Below are positions 35,287 through 45,057 of a stretch of DNA of 54,801 bases, one piece after another. The notes below the pieces were generated by a model, which was not told the DNA's origin, did no database searches, and saw only the letters and a program-made list of their open reading frames with translations. The stretch is from Acidiferrobacteraceae bacterium. GTDB lineage: Bacteria > Pseudomonadota > Gammaproteobacteria > Arenicellales > UBA868. Each line of letters opens with the position of its first letter. The stretch's first letter is position 1. A program made the position numbers and the translations under genes. The DNA lies in NCBI GenBank assembly GCA_002724185.1, contig PBOB01000071.1:1-54801 (forward strand). Reading direction: 5' to 3'.

Positions 35287-36536
35287 TGTCAAGTTTCATT
35301 CGTTGGGTAGATGCACGATTTCCACTGACTAAGGTTTGGAAAGAGCACTTCGGGGAATACTATGCACCGAAGAATTTCAACTTCCTTTATTATTTTGGTG
35401 GAATATTGACGGTAATACTGATTATACAAATCGTTACCGGAATAATATTGACGATGCATTACAAGCCGGATGTTGATCTGGCTTTTGCATCAGTCGAATA
35501 TATTATGCGAGACGTGCCGGCAGGGTGGTTTGTTCGGTACCTTCATTCTGTTGGGGCATCTATGATATTTGTTGCTCTTTATGTGCATATGTTCCGAGGA
35601 CTGATGTACGGATCGCATCGTTCTCCGCGCGAACTGATTTGGTTACTTGGAATGCTACTTTATGTAGCAATGATGGCAGAGGCCTTCTTCGGTTATCTTT
35701 TGCCTTGGGGTAATATGTCCTATTGGGGTGCGCAAGTTATAGTCTCCTTATTTGGTGCTATCCCATTCGTTGGCGAGGGATTAGCAGAGTGGATTCGTGG
35801 TGACTATGTTATATCGGACGCGACTCTCAATAGATTTTTCGCATTTCATGTAATTCTGTTGCCGCTTTTGCTTGCTTTGCTTATCTACCTGCACATCGTA
35901 GCACTTCACAAAGTCGGTTCAAATAATCCTGATGGTGTGGAGATCAAGCAGCAAAAGGATGAAACTGGCAAACCATTGGATGGTGTTCCCTTTCACCCCT
36001 ATTACACAGTTAAGGATACTTTTGGTGTTGGTGTGTTTTTGACAATTTATCTTGCGATAGTTTTTTTCTTGCCCGAATTTGGTGGTTGGTTTCTCGAAAA
36101 AGATAATTTTGCTCCAGCCAACATTCTGCAAACGCCACCCGATATTGTACCTTTATGGTACCTGACACCTTACTATTCAATTCTTCGCGCAGTCACTTTT
36201 GAGTGGTTGCCGGGCGGGGCTAAGTTGTGGGGCGTTATTGCGATGGGCGGTGCTATTGTGATTTTCTTTTTTCTACCATGGCTTGATCGCTCGAGAGTGA
36301 GATCAATCCGGTACAGAGGATGGATGTTTAAGACGATGCTTACCTTGTTTGTGATAACGTTCGTTATGCTAGGCTACTTAGGAACTAAGAATCCTGGGCA
36401 TGTCGATTTGATTTGGTTTAAGAATGTAACTTGGGCGCAAATAGGTTTGGTGATATATTTCGCATTTTTTCTGTTAATGCCAATTTACACGCGTCTTGAT
36501 AAAACGCGTCCAGAGCCTGACAGATTGGTGAAGTAA
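35286..36536 (+). CDS. petB: Cytochrome b subunit of the bc1 complex
   Basis: The 416-residue integral membrane protein carries two b hemes and the quinol sites of complex III. Heme-ligand helices are visible in RYLHSVGASMIFVALYVHMF and in the later HVILLPLLLALLIYLHIVALH. The Qo-loop PEF-type region FFLPEFGGWF is present (PEF in place of the common PEW). About eight membrane spans are predicted. The length and one-base overlaps with petA and petC are typical for gammaproteobacteria with an unsplit cytochrome b. Confidence 0.96.
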   Translation: MSSFIRWVDARFPLTKVWKEHFGEYYAPKNFNFLYYFGGILTVILIIQIVTGIILTMHYKPDVDLAFASVEYIMRDVPAGWFVRYLHSVGASMIFVALYVHMFRGLMYGSHRSPRELIWLLGMLLYVAMMAEAFFGYLLPWGNMSYWGAQVIVSLFGAIPFVGEGLAEWIRGDYVISDATLNRFFAFHVILLPLLLALLIYLHIVALHKVGSNNPDGVEIKQQKDETGKPLDGVPFHPYYTVKDTFGVGVFLTIYLAIVFFLPEFGGWFLEKDNFAPANILQTPPDIVPLWYLTPYYSILRAVTFEWLPGGAKLWGVIAMGGAIVIFFFLPWLDRSRVRSIRYRGWMFKTMLTLFVITFVMLGYLGTKNPGHVDLIWFKNVTWAQIGLVIYFAFFLLMPIYTRLDKTRPEPDRLVK

Positions 36537-37264
36537 TGAAGAAGTTATTAGGTTTGCTATTTATTGTTTTGATTCCTTTTGGCGCCGTAGCGTCGGGCGG
36601 TAGTAACGAAAACTTAGATACGGTGCATATAGATCTATCCGATACTAAGTCCCTCCAAAGAGGCGCAAGAACTTTTGTAAATTATTGCCTTTCTTGTCAT
36701 GGTGCATCGTATATGCGCTATGAGCGAATGGCTAAAGATCTAAAGATTAGTGATAGCTTGCTGCGGGAAAATCTTATGTTTGCGGCCGACAAGCCAGGCG
36801 AGCTAATGATGACTACTATGCCGGCCGAGGGAGCTAAACAATGGTTTGGCGTGGTTCCACCAGATCTAAGCGTTACCGCTCGATACAGGCGACCAGATTG
36901 GATTTATACCTATCTCCGCAGCTTTTATATTGACGAATCATCTCCGACTGGTTGGGATAATCTAGTCTTTCCAAATGTTGCCATGCCAAATGTTTTGTAT
37001 AGATGGCAAGGCGGTCGCATAGCTAATTTTAGCGAGTCAGATGGAAATAAACACTTTGAGGGTTTCGAGCAACTTCAACCTGGAGAAATGACTCAAGAAG
37101 AATTTGACCTAGCCATTCAAGATCTAACAAACTTCATGGTCTATTTGGCAGAACCAGCGAAACTTGTTCGTTATCGTATTGGGCTTTGGGTTATCATCTT
37201 TATGGTTATTTTCACTATATTTGCATATTTTCTTTATAAAGAATATTGGCGGGATGTTCGCTAA
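36536..37264 (+). CDS. petC: Cytochrome c1
   Basis: The 242-residue protein has a Sec signal peptide (about 1-19), the heme-binding CLSCH (51-55), an axial methionine expected in the C-terminal third (PNVAMPNVLY), and a C-terminal membrane anchor (about 218-236) ending YKEYWRDVR. It passes electrons from the Rieske protein to soluble cytochrome c. It ends the bc1 operon, 40 bases before sspA. Confidence 0.95.
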   Translation: MKKLLGLLFIVLIPFGAVASGGSNENLDTVHIDLSDTKSLQRGARTFVNYCLSCHGASYMRYERMAKDLKISDSLLRENLMFAADKPGELMMTTMPAEGAKQWFGVVPPDLSVTARYRRPDWIYTYLRSFYIDESSPTGWDNLVFPNVAMPNVLYRWQGGRIANFSESDGNKHFEGFEQLQPGEMTQEEFDLAIQDLTNFMVYLAEPAKLVRYRIGLWVIIFMVIFTIFAYFLYKEYWRDVR

Positions 37265-37304
37265 CGCCATGGACTAAAACCATCGACTAAGAATAGACTA
37301 ATCT

Positions 37305-37904
37305 ATGATTAAACTTTTTTCAGGACAGCTTTGTCTCTATGGACATACGTGTCGCATGGTAATGCAAGAAAAGGACGCTGAATGTGACTTTAGATTCTTG
37401 GGCGAAGAAAGCGTTGAAGCTGAGCTTGCGGAGCTAAATCCTTATGGTGAAGCACCTACGTTGATTGACAGAGACTTGGTTCTATATTGCACGCAGGTTA
37501 TTACTGAATATCTTGATGAAAGATTACCACATCCGCCATTGATGCCTATAGATCCGGTGGGCAGGGGGCGTGCGCGGCTATTCATATTTCGTTTGCAGCG
37601 AGATTGGTTAGACAGTATCCAAGCGCGACTCTCTAAGGGGCAGAATCTGGATCAAAAGCTGCGACACACTCTCTTGGATGGGCTGGTGGCCATGTCTCAG
37701 GTTTTTAATAATCAAGATTATCTTTTGGGTAATGACCTTACTTTGGTTGATTGCTATGTTGCGCCGTTGCTTTGGCGACTGCCTTCGCTTGGTATTAAAC
37801 TAGCTCCCCCGAGTAAACACCTAGAGGAATATGGTGAAAGACTGTTTAATAGACAGGCTTTTCAAGACAGTTTAAGTGAAGCTGAGCGAGAGCTTCGAAG
37901 CTGA
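37305..37904 (+). CDS. sspA: Stringent starvation protein A
   Basis: SspA is an RNA-polymerase-associated protein with a glutathione S-transferase fold. The 199-residue sequence shows LNPYGEAPTLIDRDLVL, EYLDERLPHPPLMPIDPVGRGRARL and LVDCYVAPLLWRLPSLGI, matching E. coli SspA along its length. The usual order petABC-sspA-sspB is kept. GST-family redox activity is not expected. Confidence 0.95.
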   Translation: MIKLFSGQLCLYGHTCRMVMQEKDAECDFRFLGEESVEAELAELNPYGEAPTLIDRDLVLYCTQVITEYLDERLPHPPLMPIDPVGRGRARLFIFRLQRDWLDSIQARLSKGQNLDQKLRHTLLDGLVAMSQVFNNQDYLLGNDLTLVDCYVAPLLWRLPSLGIKLAPPSKHLEEYGERLFNRQAFQDSLSEAERELRS

Positions 37905-37957
37905 TGCTAGCAAGAGCCTCTTAGTGGTATGTTTAAAGAAAGCAGTGAGTCTACGAT

Positions 37958-38419
37958 ATGCAAGCTAAAGAAGAGCAGCTAAGGTCGATTAATATCTATT
38001 TGATCCGGGCTGTTAGAGAATGGGCTATGGATAATGGATTAACTCCCCAGCTTCTTGTAGATGCATATGTAGAGGGGGTCGATGTCCCAGTTCAGCATGT
38101 CAAGGATGGCAAAATTACTTTGAATGTGCATGATCAAGCTGTGCGTACACTGGAATTTAGTGATGAATGGATAACTTTCTCCGCACGTTTCTCTGGAGCT
38201 TCGTATACGATTAATCTGCCTACTCAATCTATCCTAGCGATTTTTTCTCGGGAAACAAATCAGGGTATATATTTCCAGCAAGCTGCTGCTGATCGCAATT
38301 CGGAAAATGCCGATCTGGTCAAAGACGCTAGATCGACCACTGAAATGGAGAACCATAAGAGTGCTACTCATGATCAACACGGTACCTTGGTGCGGCGCCA
38401 TCTGCGGTTGGTCGAATAG
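37958..38419 (+). CDS. sspB: ClpXP adaptor SspB
   Basis: SspB binds ssrA-tagged proteins and hands them to ClpXP. The 153-residue protein has the folded domain (about 1-110, with VRAVREWAMDNGLTP-like and ITLNV segments), a flexible linker, and a C-terminal LVRRHLRLVE tail that resembles the ClpX-binding XB motif (LRVVK in E. coli). It follows sspA by about 53 bases and precedes hslV, grouping adaptor and protease genes. Confidence 0.92.
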   Translation: MQAKEEQLRSINIYLIRAVREWAMDNGLTPQLLVDAYVEGVDVPVQHVKDGKITLNVHDQAVRTLEFSDEWITFSARFSGASYTINLPTQSILAIFSRETNQGIYFQQAAADRNSENADLVKDARSTTEMENHKSATHDQHGTLVRRHLRLVE

Positions 38420-38441
38420 GGAGTGCTTATGAGGTGAATGT

Positions 38442-39002
38442 ATGAATCCTACAGATATGCATGGTACTACTATCCTCTCCGTTCGTCGAGATAACAGCGT
38501 TGTTATTGGAGGAGATGGGCAGGTGTCTATGGGAGAGACTATGATGAAGGGGAATGCAAGGAAGGTACGGCGACTGCACGATGATAATGTAATTGCTGGT
38601 TTTGCAGGCAGTACAGCTGATGCATTCACTTTGTTTGAGCGCTTTGAGGGTAAGCTACAGAAACATCAAGGGAATCTGGTTCGTGCAGCTGTAGAGTTAA
38701 CAAAAGACTGGCGCACTGACCGCATGTTGCGTCGTTTAGAGGCTTTGTTGGCGGTGGCCGATACATCAACATCTTTGATTATTACCGGCAGTGGCGACGT
38801 TATTGAGCCAGAGCACGGGATAATGGCTATAGGGTCAGGCGGTACTTTCGCAAAAGCAGCGGCATTAGCGTTGCTTCAGGAAACTGATTTAAATGCGAGA
38901 TCGATAGTAGAGCGATCACTTGGTATTGCTGCCGACATTTGTATCTATACAAATCATCAATTTACAGTTGAAGAATTAGAATTAGAATTTGGAGATAGCT
39001 GA
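38442..39002 (+). CDS. hslV: HslV peptidase subunit of the HslUV protease
   Basis: HslV is the threonine peptidase of the HslUV ATP-dependent protease. The catalytic stretch [19 protein letters not shown], the [11 protein letters not shown] segment and the GSGG loop are present. The N-terminal nucleophile threonine comes after an eight-residue leader (MNPTDMHG) that must be removed, unlike the single Met of E. coli. The ATG at 38442 follows a GAGGTG sequence and is well supported. The stop overlaps the hslU start. Confidence 0.96.
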   Translation: MNPTDMHGTTILSVRRDNSVVIGGDGQVSMGETMMKGNARKVRRLHDDNVIAGFAGSTADAFTLFERFEGKLQKHQGNLVRAAVELTKDWRTDRMLRRLEALLAVADTSTSLIITGSGDVIEPEHGIMAIGSGGTFAKAAALALLQETDLNARSIVERSLGIAADICIYTNHQFTVEELELEFGDS

Positions 39003-40360
39003 TGTCGGATATGACGCCACGCGAAATCGTTGAGGAGATTGACAAACATATCATTGGGCAGTCCTCAGCTAAGCGCGCTGTTGCGGTTGCACTTCGTAAT
39101 CGATGGCGCCGGGCGCAAGTGGAAGATGAGTTACTGCGCGCTGAAATAACTCCAAAGAATATACTGATGATAGGTCCTACTGGAGTTGGGAAAACTGAGA
39201 TTTCTCGCAGATTGGCACGCCTTGCGAAAGCTCCATTTATCAAGGTAGAAGCGACCAAATTTACCGAGGTCGGTTATGTTGGTAGGGAGGTTGACTCTAT
39301 AGTCCGCGACCTTGTGGATATGGCAGTGAAGATGGCGCGCGAAGAGGCAGTGGAGCGTGTGCGCTCGCGCGCCGAAGATGCAGCAGAAGAGCGAATTCTT
39401 GATGTCTTACTACCTCCTGCTCGGAATTCAGGCTGGGAGGAGGCTACATCGTCAACTACCGTAAAACTGGATATGGGGGAGGATGGTGCTGCCAGACAGC
39501 GCTTTAGAAAGTTGTATAGGGAAGGAAAGTTGGACGAGAAGGAGATTGAGATTGAGGTTAGTGGTCCGTCAGTTGGTGTTGAGATAATGGGGCCACCTGG
39601 AATGGAAGAGATGACTGGGCAGCTTCAAAGTATGTTCCAGAATCTTGGTGGTCAGCGCAAGCGTAGTCGTAAGGTGCGCGTAAAGGAGGCAGCTCGTCTA
39701 TTGACGGAGGAGGAGGCGGGAAATCTGATCAACGATGATGACATAAAGCAAGAAGCTGTGGATCGTGTAGAGCAAAATGGTATAGTTTTCTTGGATGAGA
39801 TGGATAAGATCGTCGGGCGGCCGGATCACCAAGGAGCTGACGTTTCGCGTGAAGGAGTACAGAGAGATTTACTGCCGCTTATTGAAGGCTGTACCGTAAG
39901 TACACGATATGGAATGGTTCGAACTGATCATATTTTGTTTATCGCTTCAGGTGCATTTCAGATGAGTAAACCGGCAGATTTGATACCCGAGCTACAAGGC
40001 CGTTTGCCAATACGCGTTGAGCTAGACGCATTAACTTCAGTGGATTTTATGCGCATTCTGACCGAGCCTGATGCATCTTTAACTGAGCAATATGCAGCCT
40101 TATTGCAGGCAGATGGACTTGAACTTATGTTTGCAGATGATGGCGTTACACGCATTGCCGAAGTTGCTTGGCAAGTAAATGAGAAAACTGAGAATATTGG
40201 CGCAAGAAGATTACATACAGTCATGGAACGACTGCTTGAAACTGTGTCGTTTGAAGCAGCCGATCGGTCTGGGGAAACTTTAATTGTTGACCGTGATTAT
40301 GTTGATCAACATTTGGCAGAATTAGCGGGCGATGAAGATTTGTCTCGATATATCTTATGA
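39002..40360 (+). CDS. hslU: HslU ATPase subunit of the HslUV protease
   Basis: This 452-residue AAA+ unfoldase has Walker [10 protein letters not shown] (about 58-66), Walker [11 protein letters not shown], and the C-terminal tail EDLSRYIL that docks into HslV. The intermediate domain (about 110-240) contains the acidic segments expected. It starts in a one-base overlap with hslV, giving the standard hslVU operon. Confidence 0.96.
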   Translation: MSDMTPREIVEEIDKHIIGQSSAKRAVAVALRNRWRRAQVEDELLRAEITPKNILMIGPTGVGKTEISRRLARLAKAPFIKVEATKFTEVGYVGREVDSIVRDLVDMAVKMAREEAVERVRSRAEDAAEERILDVLLPPARNSGWEEATSSTTVKLDMGEDGAARQRFRKLYREGKLDEKEIEIEVSGPSVGVEIMGPPGMEEMTGQLQSMFQNLGGQRKRSRKVRVKEAARLLTEEEAGNLINDDDIKQEAVDRVEQNGIVFLDEMDKIVGRPDHQGADVSREGVQRDLLPLIEGCTVSTRYGMVRTDHILFIASGAFQMSKPADLIPELQGRLPIRVELDALTSVDFMRILTEPDASLTEQYAALLQADGLELMFADDGVTRIAEVAWQVNEKTENIGARRLHTVMERLLETVSFEAADRSGETLIVDRDYVDQHLAELAGDEDLSRYIL

Positions 40361-40494
40361 TTCGTTTTGTTTGCTAAAATTAGTGTATGCCTAGAGCGTA
40401 TTAGTACTACCGATTATATTGTTAGTAATTAGGAAACACCTTGATGGTTGGTCGTATGTTGCGTCCAGTAAGAGCGTGGTTAGAATAAGATCCG

Positions 40495-41265
40495 ATGCTT
40501 GCATTATTAATTGATGGTCCCAATCTAATTCGCCGTATCTATGCTGGGATTTCTGGTTACGAGGAGGATGGCGCTTATAAAAGCCGAGTCATAGAATCTT
40601 GCCTATCTTCGTTATCTCGGGCCTTAGAAGTACATCAGCCAAGCCATGCTCTTTGCGCAATGGACGACCGTGAGAAGTCTTGGCGTCGTAACTTGTTTTC
40701 GAAGTACAAAAAAAACCGAAAGCCAATTCCGAGTGATCTCGTAGAGATATTGGGACAAATTGCCCAGGCTTTCTATGATAAGGGTGTTCTCACTATTGAA
40801 GTTTCTGAATTTGAGGCTGACGATCTTATCGCGACAATCTCTCGAAAAATAGAGAAAGCTGGAGGCTTTGTAACTATCTTGTCAACCGATAAGGGTTTCT
40901 TTCAGTTGATTTCAAATTCTATTTCTGTATACGACCATTTTTCACATAAATTCAGAGGACGAGACTACGTAAAACAGAAGTTTGGCGTAGAGCCTGAGCA
41001 ATTGGTAGATTTGCTTTCGCTAGTCGGCGATGCCTCGGCAAATATTATTGGAGCAAGAGGCATTGGCCTTCAAACAGGAGCAAAGTTGCTAGCCGAGTAT
41101 GGTAGCCTTGATTCGCTATTTGATTCGATCGATGAGATAGAGGGTATGCATCGTAATCGTCTTAGGAGCTCAGAAAAAGATGTTAAGCTGGCTCGACAGT
41201 TGCTTACACTGTGTACAGATGTATCAGTTGGAAATAATCTTAAAGAATTTCGCTATCCGCCATAA
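40495..41265 (+). CDS. xni: 5'-3' exonuclease / flap endonuclease (Xni type)
   Basis: The 256-residue protein has the 5'-3' exonuclease fold of the PolA amino domain and ExoIX (Xni). Metal-binding acidic residues appear in LLIDGPNLI, AMDDREKSWR, EFEADDLIAT, STDKGFFQ and VGDASANI. The helix-hairpin-helix region GARGIGLQTGAKLL follows. No polymerase domain is attached, so it is the stand-alone family, as in E. coli Xni. The first 134 bases after hslU contain no other gene. Confidence 0.85.
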   Translation: MLALLIDGPNLIRRIYAGISGYEEDGAYKSRVIESCLSSLSRALEVHQPSHALCAMDDREKSWRRNLFSKYKKNRKPIPSDLVEILGQIAQAFYDKGVLTIEVSEFEADDLIATISRKIEKAGGFVTILSTDKGFFQLISNSISVYDHFSHKFRGRDYVKQKFGVEPEQLVDLLSLVGDASANIIGARGIGLQTGAKLLAEYGSLDSLFDSIDEIEGMHRNRLRSSEKDVKLARQLLTLCTDVSVGNNLKEFRYPP

Positions 41266-41309
41266 ATCATTCTATCCCTTGCTGTCAGAGTTAAGGCAAT
41301 AAAATCATC

Positions 41310-41675
41310 TTATTTTTTCTGGATCATTTCTACGCGATCATTTTCTCCCAGAACCACATCTACTCCGTCTAGTGTCACGAATTTCCTACCCTTAATTGTT
41401 TTGCTATAGGCTTGATAGGTAGTGATCTGCCCTTGTCCATCTGTTACCTGAATATTGATTATTTGATGCTGATTAGACCAAACCATAAAAAAGATTAAAA
41501 TAGATACCGATATAATAAGTCCGAGCAATGTATATAGGATAGTTTGAGAAGAAATATTTTGAGTATTTCCCGATTCAGTTTCTTCGGTACCTGTTTTTGA
41601 TTTGGAACTCTTAGTTCGGAAGATTAGGGCGACAGCTAAAACAATCATTAGAGTAAAGAGTAGCTTAACGAGCAT
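41310..41675 (-). CDS. Small membrane protein of unknown function
   Basis: I do not recognise this protein. It has two predicted membrane spans, at about residues 3-18 and 42-62, separated by a polar Lys/Ser/Thr-rich linker, and a C-terminal domain of about 55 residues (INIQVTDGQGQITTYQAY onward) that would face one side of the membrane. The ATG at 41675 is preferred; a GTG at 41696 would add seven residues. It follows ycgL within about 30 bases and is probably cotranscribed with it and possibly gltA. Confidence 0.65.
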   Translation of the reverse strand: MLVKLLFTLMIVLAVALIFRTKSSKSKTGTEETESGNTQNISSQTILYTLLGLIISVSILIFFMVWSNQHQIINIQVTDGQGQITTYQAYSKTIKGRKFVTLDGVDVVLGENDRVEMIQKK

Positions 41676-41704
41676 ATTCGGCACCCATACTTTCACTACC
41701 GAGC

Positions 41705-41944
41705 TTATTTTTTTTTTTGCTTGGGCAGTTGTAGATAAAAACCTTGCTTCTTCAGCGAGGACATTACAGTCGCAGCAGAGGCTTGAGCCAATTTTGTATT
41801 TATCCCAATATCCAATGATATGACGACTTGAAGTTCTCCCATCAAATCCAATAGCGTCTCAGGCATATCTGAAAAAGCAATATCCTCTCGGACAAACAAA
41901 TATCTATCAGGACTTTTAACACCTTTGTAAACGACACATTTCAC
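41705..41944 (-). CDS. ycgL: YcgL domain-containing protein
   Basis: The 79-residue protein matches the YcgL family: the start KCVVYKGVK, YLFVRED near residue 16, a LLDLMGELQVV segment, and the end GFYLQLP. The family is found mainly in gammaproteobacteria, has a known small alpha/beta fold and no established function. The start is GTG at 41944. The gene is about 55 bases after gltA on the same strand. Confidence 0.85.
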   Translation of the reverse strand: MKCVVYKGVKSPDRYLFVREDIAFSDMPETLLDLMGELQVVISLDIGINTKLAQASAATVMSSLKKQGFYLQLPKQKKK

Positions 41945-41998
41945 AGAATGTCATCCATCTAGATTGCTATAGTTCCCAACTACCAAAGATAAGATTCT

Positions 41999-43393
41999 TC
42001 AACTGCCATTCTTCTTGCCGCCCCATAGCCAAGACCAACTTATTTTTCGGTCAGTATGCTCGCGATTTGCAACCGAGGTGAATTCACGTTTAGTACTTCC
42101 AGTGTAAAGCTGTCTAGGCCGGCCAATTCGTGATTCAGATGATTCCATCATCTCTTTCCAATGGGCGATCCAACCAACGGTACGCCCGATTGCAAATAGG
42201 ACAGTAAACATATTTGTGGGAAAGTTGAGTGCCCGTAAAATTATTCCTGAATAGAAATCGACATTAGGGTAGAGGCGCTTTTCCTTGAAATAATCGTTGC
42301 TGAGTGCGATTCGCTCTAATTCCATTGCCAGATCCAGGGTAGGGTCATGTATCCCCAATTCATCAAGTACTTCGTGGCATGTGTTGCGGAGAACTTCTGC
42401 CCTCGGATCATAGTTTTTATACACTCTGTGCCCAAATCCCATGAGCCTAAACTTGTCGTCAGGATCTTGAGCTTTCTTTATGTACTTATCAATACGATCC
42501 TTAGTGCTTATTTCCGTAAGCATATTTAAGACAGCTTCATTTGCGCCGCCGTGTGCAGGCCCCCATAGTGAGGCAATACCCGCTGCAACACACGCAAATG
42601 GGTTAGCTGCCGAAGATCCAGCTAGCCTTACAGTTGATGTTGACGCATTTTGTTCATGATCTGCGTGCAGGATTAATATCTGATTCATTGCTCGAGCTAA
42701 AACTGGATTAATTTCATAGTCCGTCGTTGGGACGCTGAACATGAGTCTTAGCAAATTTTCAGAATACGTTAATTTGTTACTCGGTTGTGGGAATGGTTGA
42801 CCTAAAGAGTATTTGTAAGCATATGCCCCAATTGTAGGCATTTTCGCAATTAGTCGATGAGCTGCACGCATCCGTTGCATGGGGTCCGTAATATCTGTGC
42901 TGTCGTGATAAAAAGCCGAAAGTGCTCCAACTACTCCAACCATTATTGCCATCGGGTGAGCACTCCGCATGAAGCCACTATAGAATCGTGCAAGTTGTTC
43001 GTGCAGCATGGTGTGTTGGTTAATTTCTGCATCAAATTCCAATTTATTTTCCGGAGAGGGTAATTCACCATGCAGCAGCAGATAACAGACATCAGTGTAA
43101 TCAGTATTTTTTGCGAGATCATCAATTGCATAGCCACGGTGTAGTAATACTCCAGCATCACCATCAATGTAAGTTATGTCGGAGGTGCATGAAGCTGTTG
43201 AGGCAAATCCCGGATCATAGGTAAAGACTCCGGTTTGACTGTAAAGCTTGCGTGTATCAATAACTTTTGGACCTATTGTGCCGTGAAGTGTTGGAAATTC
43301 CCAAGACTGGCCAGTCTCATTATCCGTAAGGGTAAAAGAATGTCTAACTGCTTGAGCTATTTTGCTCTCGTTTTTTAATGATGGCTTTGCCAT
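41999..43393 (-). CDS. gltA: Citrate synthase, type II
   Basis: The 464-residue enzyme condenses oxaloacetate and acetyl-CoA. The active-site parts are [22 protein letters not shown] and [16 protein letters not shown], and the order and length fit the hexameric type II enzymes of gammaproteobacteria, often inhibited by NADH. It ends with about 20 residues beyond the usual RPRQLYTG end, including [10 protein letters not shown] start it at ATG 43393, where GGAG lies six bases upstream; a GTG at 43414 is in frame. A palindrome overlaps its probable promoter. Confidence 0.95.
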   Translation of the reverse strand: MAKPSLKNESKIAQAVRHSFTLTDNETGQSWEFPTLHGTIGPKVIDTRKLYSQTGVFTYDPGFASTASCTSDITYIDGDAGVLLHRGYAIDDLAKNTDYTDVCYLLLHGELPSPENKLEFDAEINQHTMLHEQLARFYSGFMRSAHPMAIMVGVVGALSAFYHDSTDITDPMQRMRAAHRLIAKMPTIGAYAYKYSLGQPFPQPSNKLTYSENLLRLMFSVPTTDYEINPVLARAMNQILILHADHEQNASTSTVRLAGSSAANPFACVAAGIASLWGPAHGGANEAVLNMLTEISTKDRIDKYIKKAQDPDDKFRLMGFGHRVYKNYDPRAEVLRNTCHEVLDELGIHDPTLDLAMELERIALSNDYFKEKRLYPNVDFYSGIILRALNFPTNMFTVLFAIGRTVGWIAHWKEMMESSESRIGRPRQLYTGSTKREFTSVANREHTDRKISWSWLWGGKKNGS

Positions 43394-43455
43394 GATAATC
43401 TCCATTCTAACCACGTCACGCTAATAGCTCACAAATTGATTGTTAGAGCTAATCT

Positions 43456-43483
43456 TGCCCCTATTTATACCTTACTAGGGGCA
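43456..43483. promoter_or_regulatory. Palindrome overlapping a candidate gltA promoter
   Basis: TGCCCCTA (43456-43463) and TAGGGGCA (43476-43483) are perfect 8-bp arms around a 12-base centre. On the minus strand the centre contains TATAAA (43464-43469), a good -10 for gltA, with a start near 43457 and a leader of about 65 bases. The arms would flank the -10, as expected for a repressor site. No -35 is convincing. Confidence 0.5.
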
Positions 43484-43633
43484 CAAGGAAAGCATTTAGC
43501 AATGGTAACATTATGTCATTATTGAACTTTTCTCACTATTTGAATCTCGACGATGCCAGAAATCATCTAAAAAAAGGGGTTTTTGGATATTTGGGTGCAT
43601 TTGTATAGGTGGTTAGACCACAGTGATCAGGAC

Positions 43634-44557
43634 ATGACTTTTTCACCCTTTACGACTAAGCCAGTGTCGATAGAGTTAGCCGTAGATATGGGAGTTCTTC
43701 GCGGATTACGTTGGAGTAATGGAGCAGGTGTGCCAGTTTTAGCAATACATGGGTGGCTGGATAATGCAGCGTCCTTTGCTAAGGTGGCGCCATTACTACC
43801 AGATTTGGACTTGGTTTCTATCGATCTTCCGGGCCATGGTCACTCAGACCACTACGCTCCTGGGATGCATTACCACTTTATCGATTATGTGCCAGTAATG
43901 TTAGCCGCCATAAGTAGACTAAATTGGTCTTCTTGTCTTATCTTGGGTCATTCATTAGGAGCAGCCATAGCATCTTGCATGGCTGCGGTAGCGCCAGATT
44001 TGGTTCGTGGCTTATTTTTGATTGATGGTTTGGGTCCCTACTCGAAAGATGTAGATCTGACTCCAGATCTACTCCGCCGGCTAATTCACAACTCCAGAGA
44101 GCGTCCAAAATCCGCGACAACTGTTTACGATAGTCTACAAGTTATGGTGACAGCAAGGCAGCGAGCCGGCAAAATCGACCAGGAAGGTGCTGAATTGCTC
44201 GTGTCTAGGAATGCTGTATTTGTTGACAATGTTTACCGATGGCGGACAGATCGCCGTTTGCTTTTACCCAGCCCGCAACCAATGACGGAACTCCAAGTGT
44301 TGGCATTTTTGGGCGCCATCCGGGCGCCAACTACCTTGGTAGTTGCTAGTGATGGATTGTTGAAATCACGGCCTGAAACGCCCAATAGAATTAGCGCATT
44401 TAGAGCAATAGATGTTTTAGAGATCGAAGGAGGCCATCATTTACACTTAGATAATTCTCAAGTAATTGCTGAAGCAGTTTCGCGATTTGCAGGTAATATT
44501 ACGCAGCAGAAGGATGTTGAATCCAGCCCTGAAGATCACGAATTAATTGTGGGGTAG
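43634..44557 (+). CDS. Alpha/beta hydrolase (serine-hydrolase-like)
   Basis: This alpha/beta-hydrolase-fold protein has the oxyanion region AIHGWLDNAASF, the nucleophile elbow LGHSLGAA, and the final histidine in EGGHHLHLD. A catalytic acid is expected near VVASDGLL. The sequence resembles the SERHL/epoxide-hydrolase-like group; the substrate is unknown. The ATG at 43634 gives 307 residues and begins at the family-like TFSPF; a TTG at 43583 after AAGGGG would add 17 residues. It stands between gltA and the DUF1820 gene, apparently as its own unit. Confidence 0.85.
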   Translation: MTFSPFTTKPVSIELAVDMGVLRGLRWSNGAGVPVLAIHGWLDNAASFAKVAPLLPDLDLVSIDLPGHGHSDHYAPGMHYHFIDYVPVMLAAISRLNWSSCLILGHSLGAAIASCMAAVAPDLVRGLFLIDGLGPYSKDVDLTPDLLRRLIHNSRERPKSATTVYDSLQVMVTARQRAGKIDQEGAELLVSRNAVFVDNVYRWRTDRRLLLPSPQPMTELQVLAFLGAIRAPTTLVVASDGLLKSRPETPNRISAFRAIDVLEIEGGHHLHLDNSQVIAEAVSRFAGNITQQKDVESSPEDHELIVG

Positions 44558-44700
44558 GCCATTTGCTCGCTTGCGAAAGGTTTTTGTCTTGTGTTAGCTT
44601 ATAACGACCCCATATATAAGTTAGCAAAGTAGACTGTGGAGAGATGGGATTGTCCATGATTTTGATAATTGTTCGGTGCCGGTCGATTTAAAGAGAAGCT

Positions 44701-45042
44701 ATGAATATGAGCAAGAAAAGTATTTATCGGATAGTATTCCAGAGCCAGGGGAGCGTTTATGAGTTATATGCGCGAGAAGTCAGTCAGGGAGCTATGTTTG
44801 CTTTTGTTGAGGTTGGAGATATAACTTTTGGCGAGCGATCAAAGTTGGTTTTAGACCCATCGGACGAGAAGTTAAAGTCCGAATTTAGCGGCGTAACTCG
44901 TACATATATTCCTTTGCATTCTGTTGTGCGGATTGATCAGGTTGAGAAGGAGGGTCGAGCAAAAATCCGTCCTAGTGGAGACCCTGAAAGTGGAAATATT
45001 TCTCACTTTCCAATGCCAATGAAACCACCGGCAGTTGAATAA
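44701..45042 (+). CDS. DUF1820 family protein
   Basis: The 113-residue protein belongs to DUF1820, recognised by IYRIVFQSQGSVYELYAREV, GDITFGE and RTYIPLHSVVRIDQVEKEG. The family is common in gammaproteobacteria; its function is unknown. It is cytoplasmic, with no signal peptide or membrane span. The gene is convergent with msrA, 15 bases away. Confidence 0.88.
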   Translation: MNMSKKSIYRIVFQSQGSVYELYAREVSQGAMFAFVEVGDITFGERSKLVLDPSDEKLKSEFSGVTRTYIPLHSVVRIDQVEKEGRAKIRPSGDPESGNISHFPMPMKPPAVE

Positions 45043-45057
45043 CTAAGGGAAATCTAG

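Noticed and set aside
40444-40488. 14-codon frame just before xni as a leader peptide
   Set aside because: Too short, with no regulatory codon run and no downstream hairpin.
45043-45057. Short TAACTA/TAGTTA dyad between DUF1820 and msrA as a terminator
   Set aside because: The stem is short and no T-run follows.
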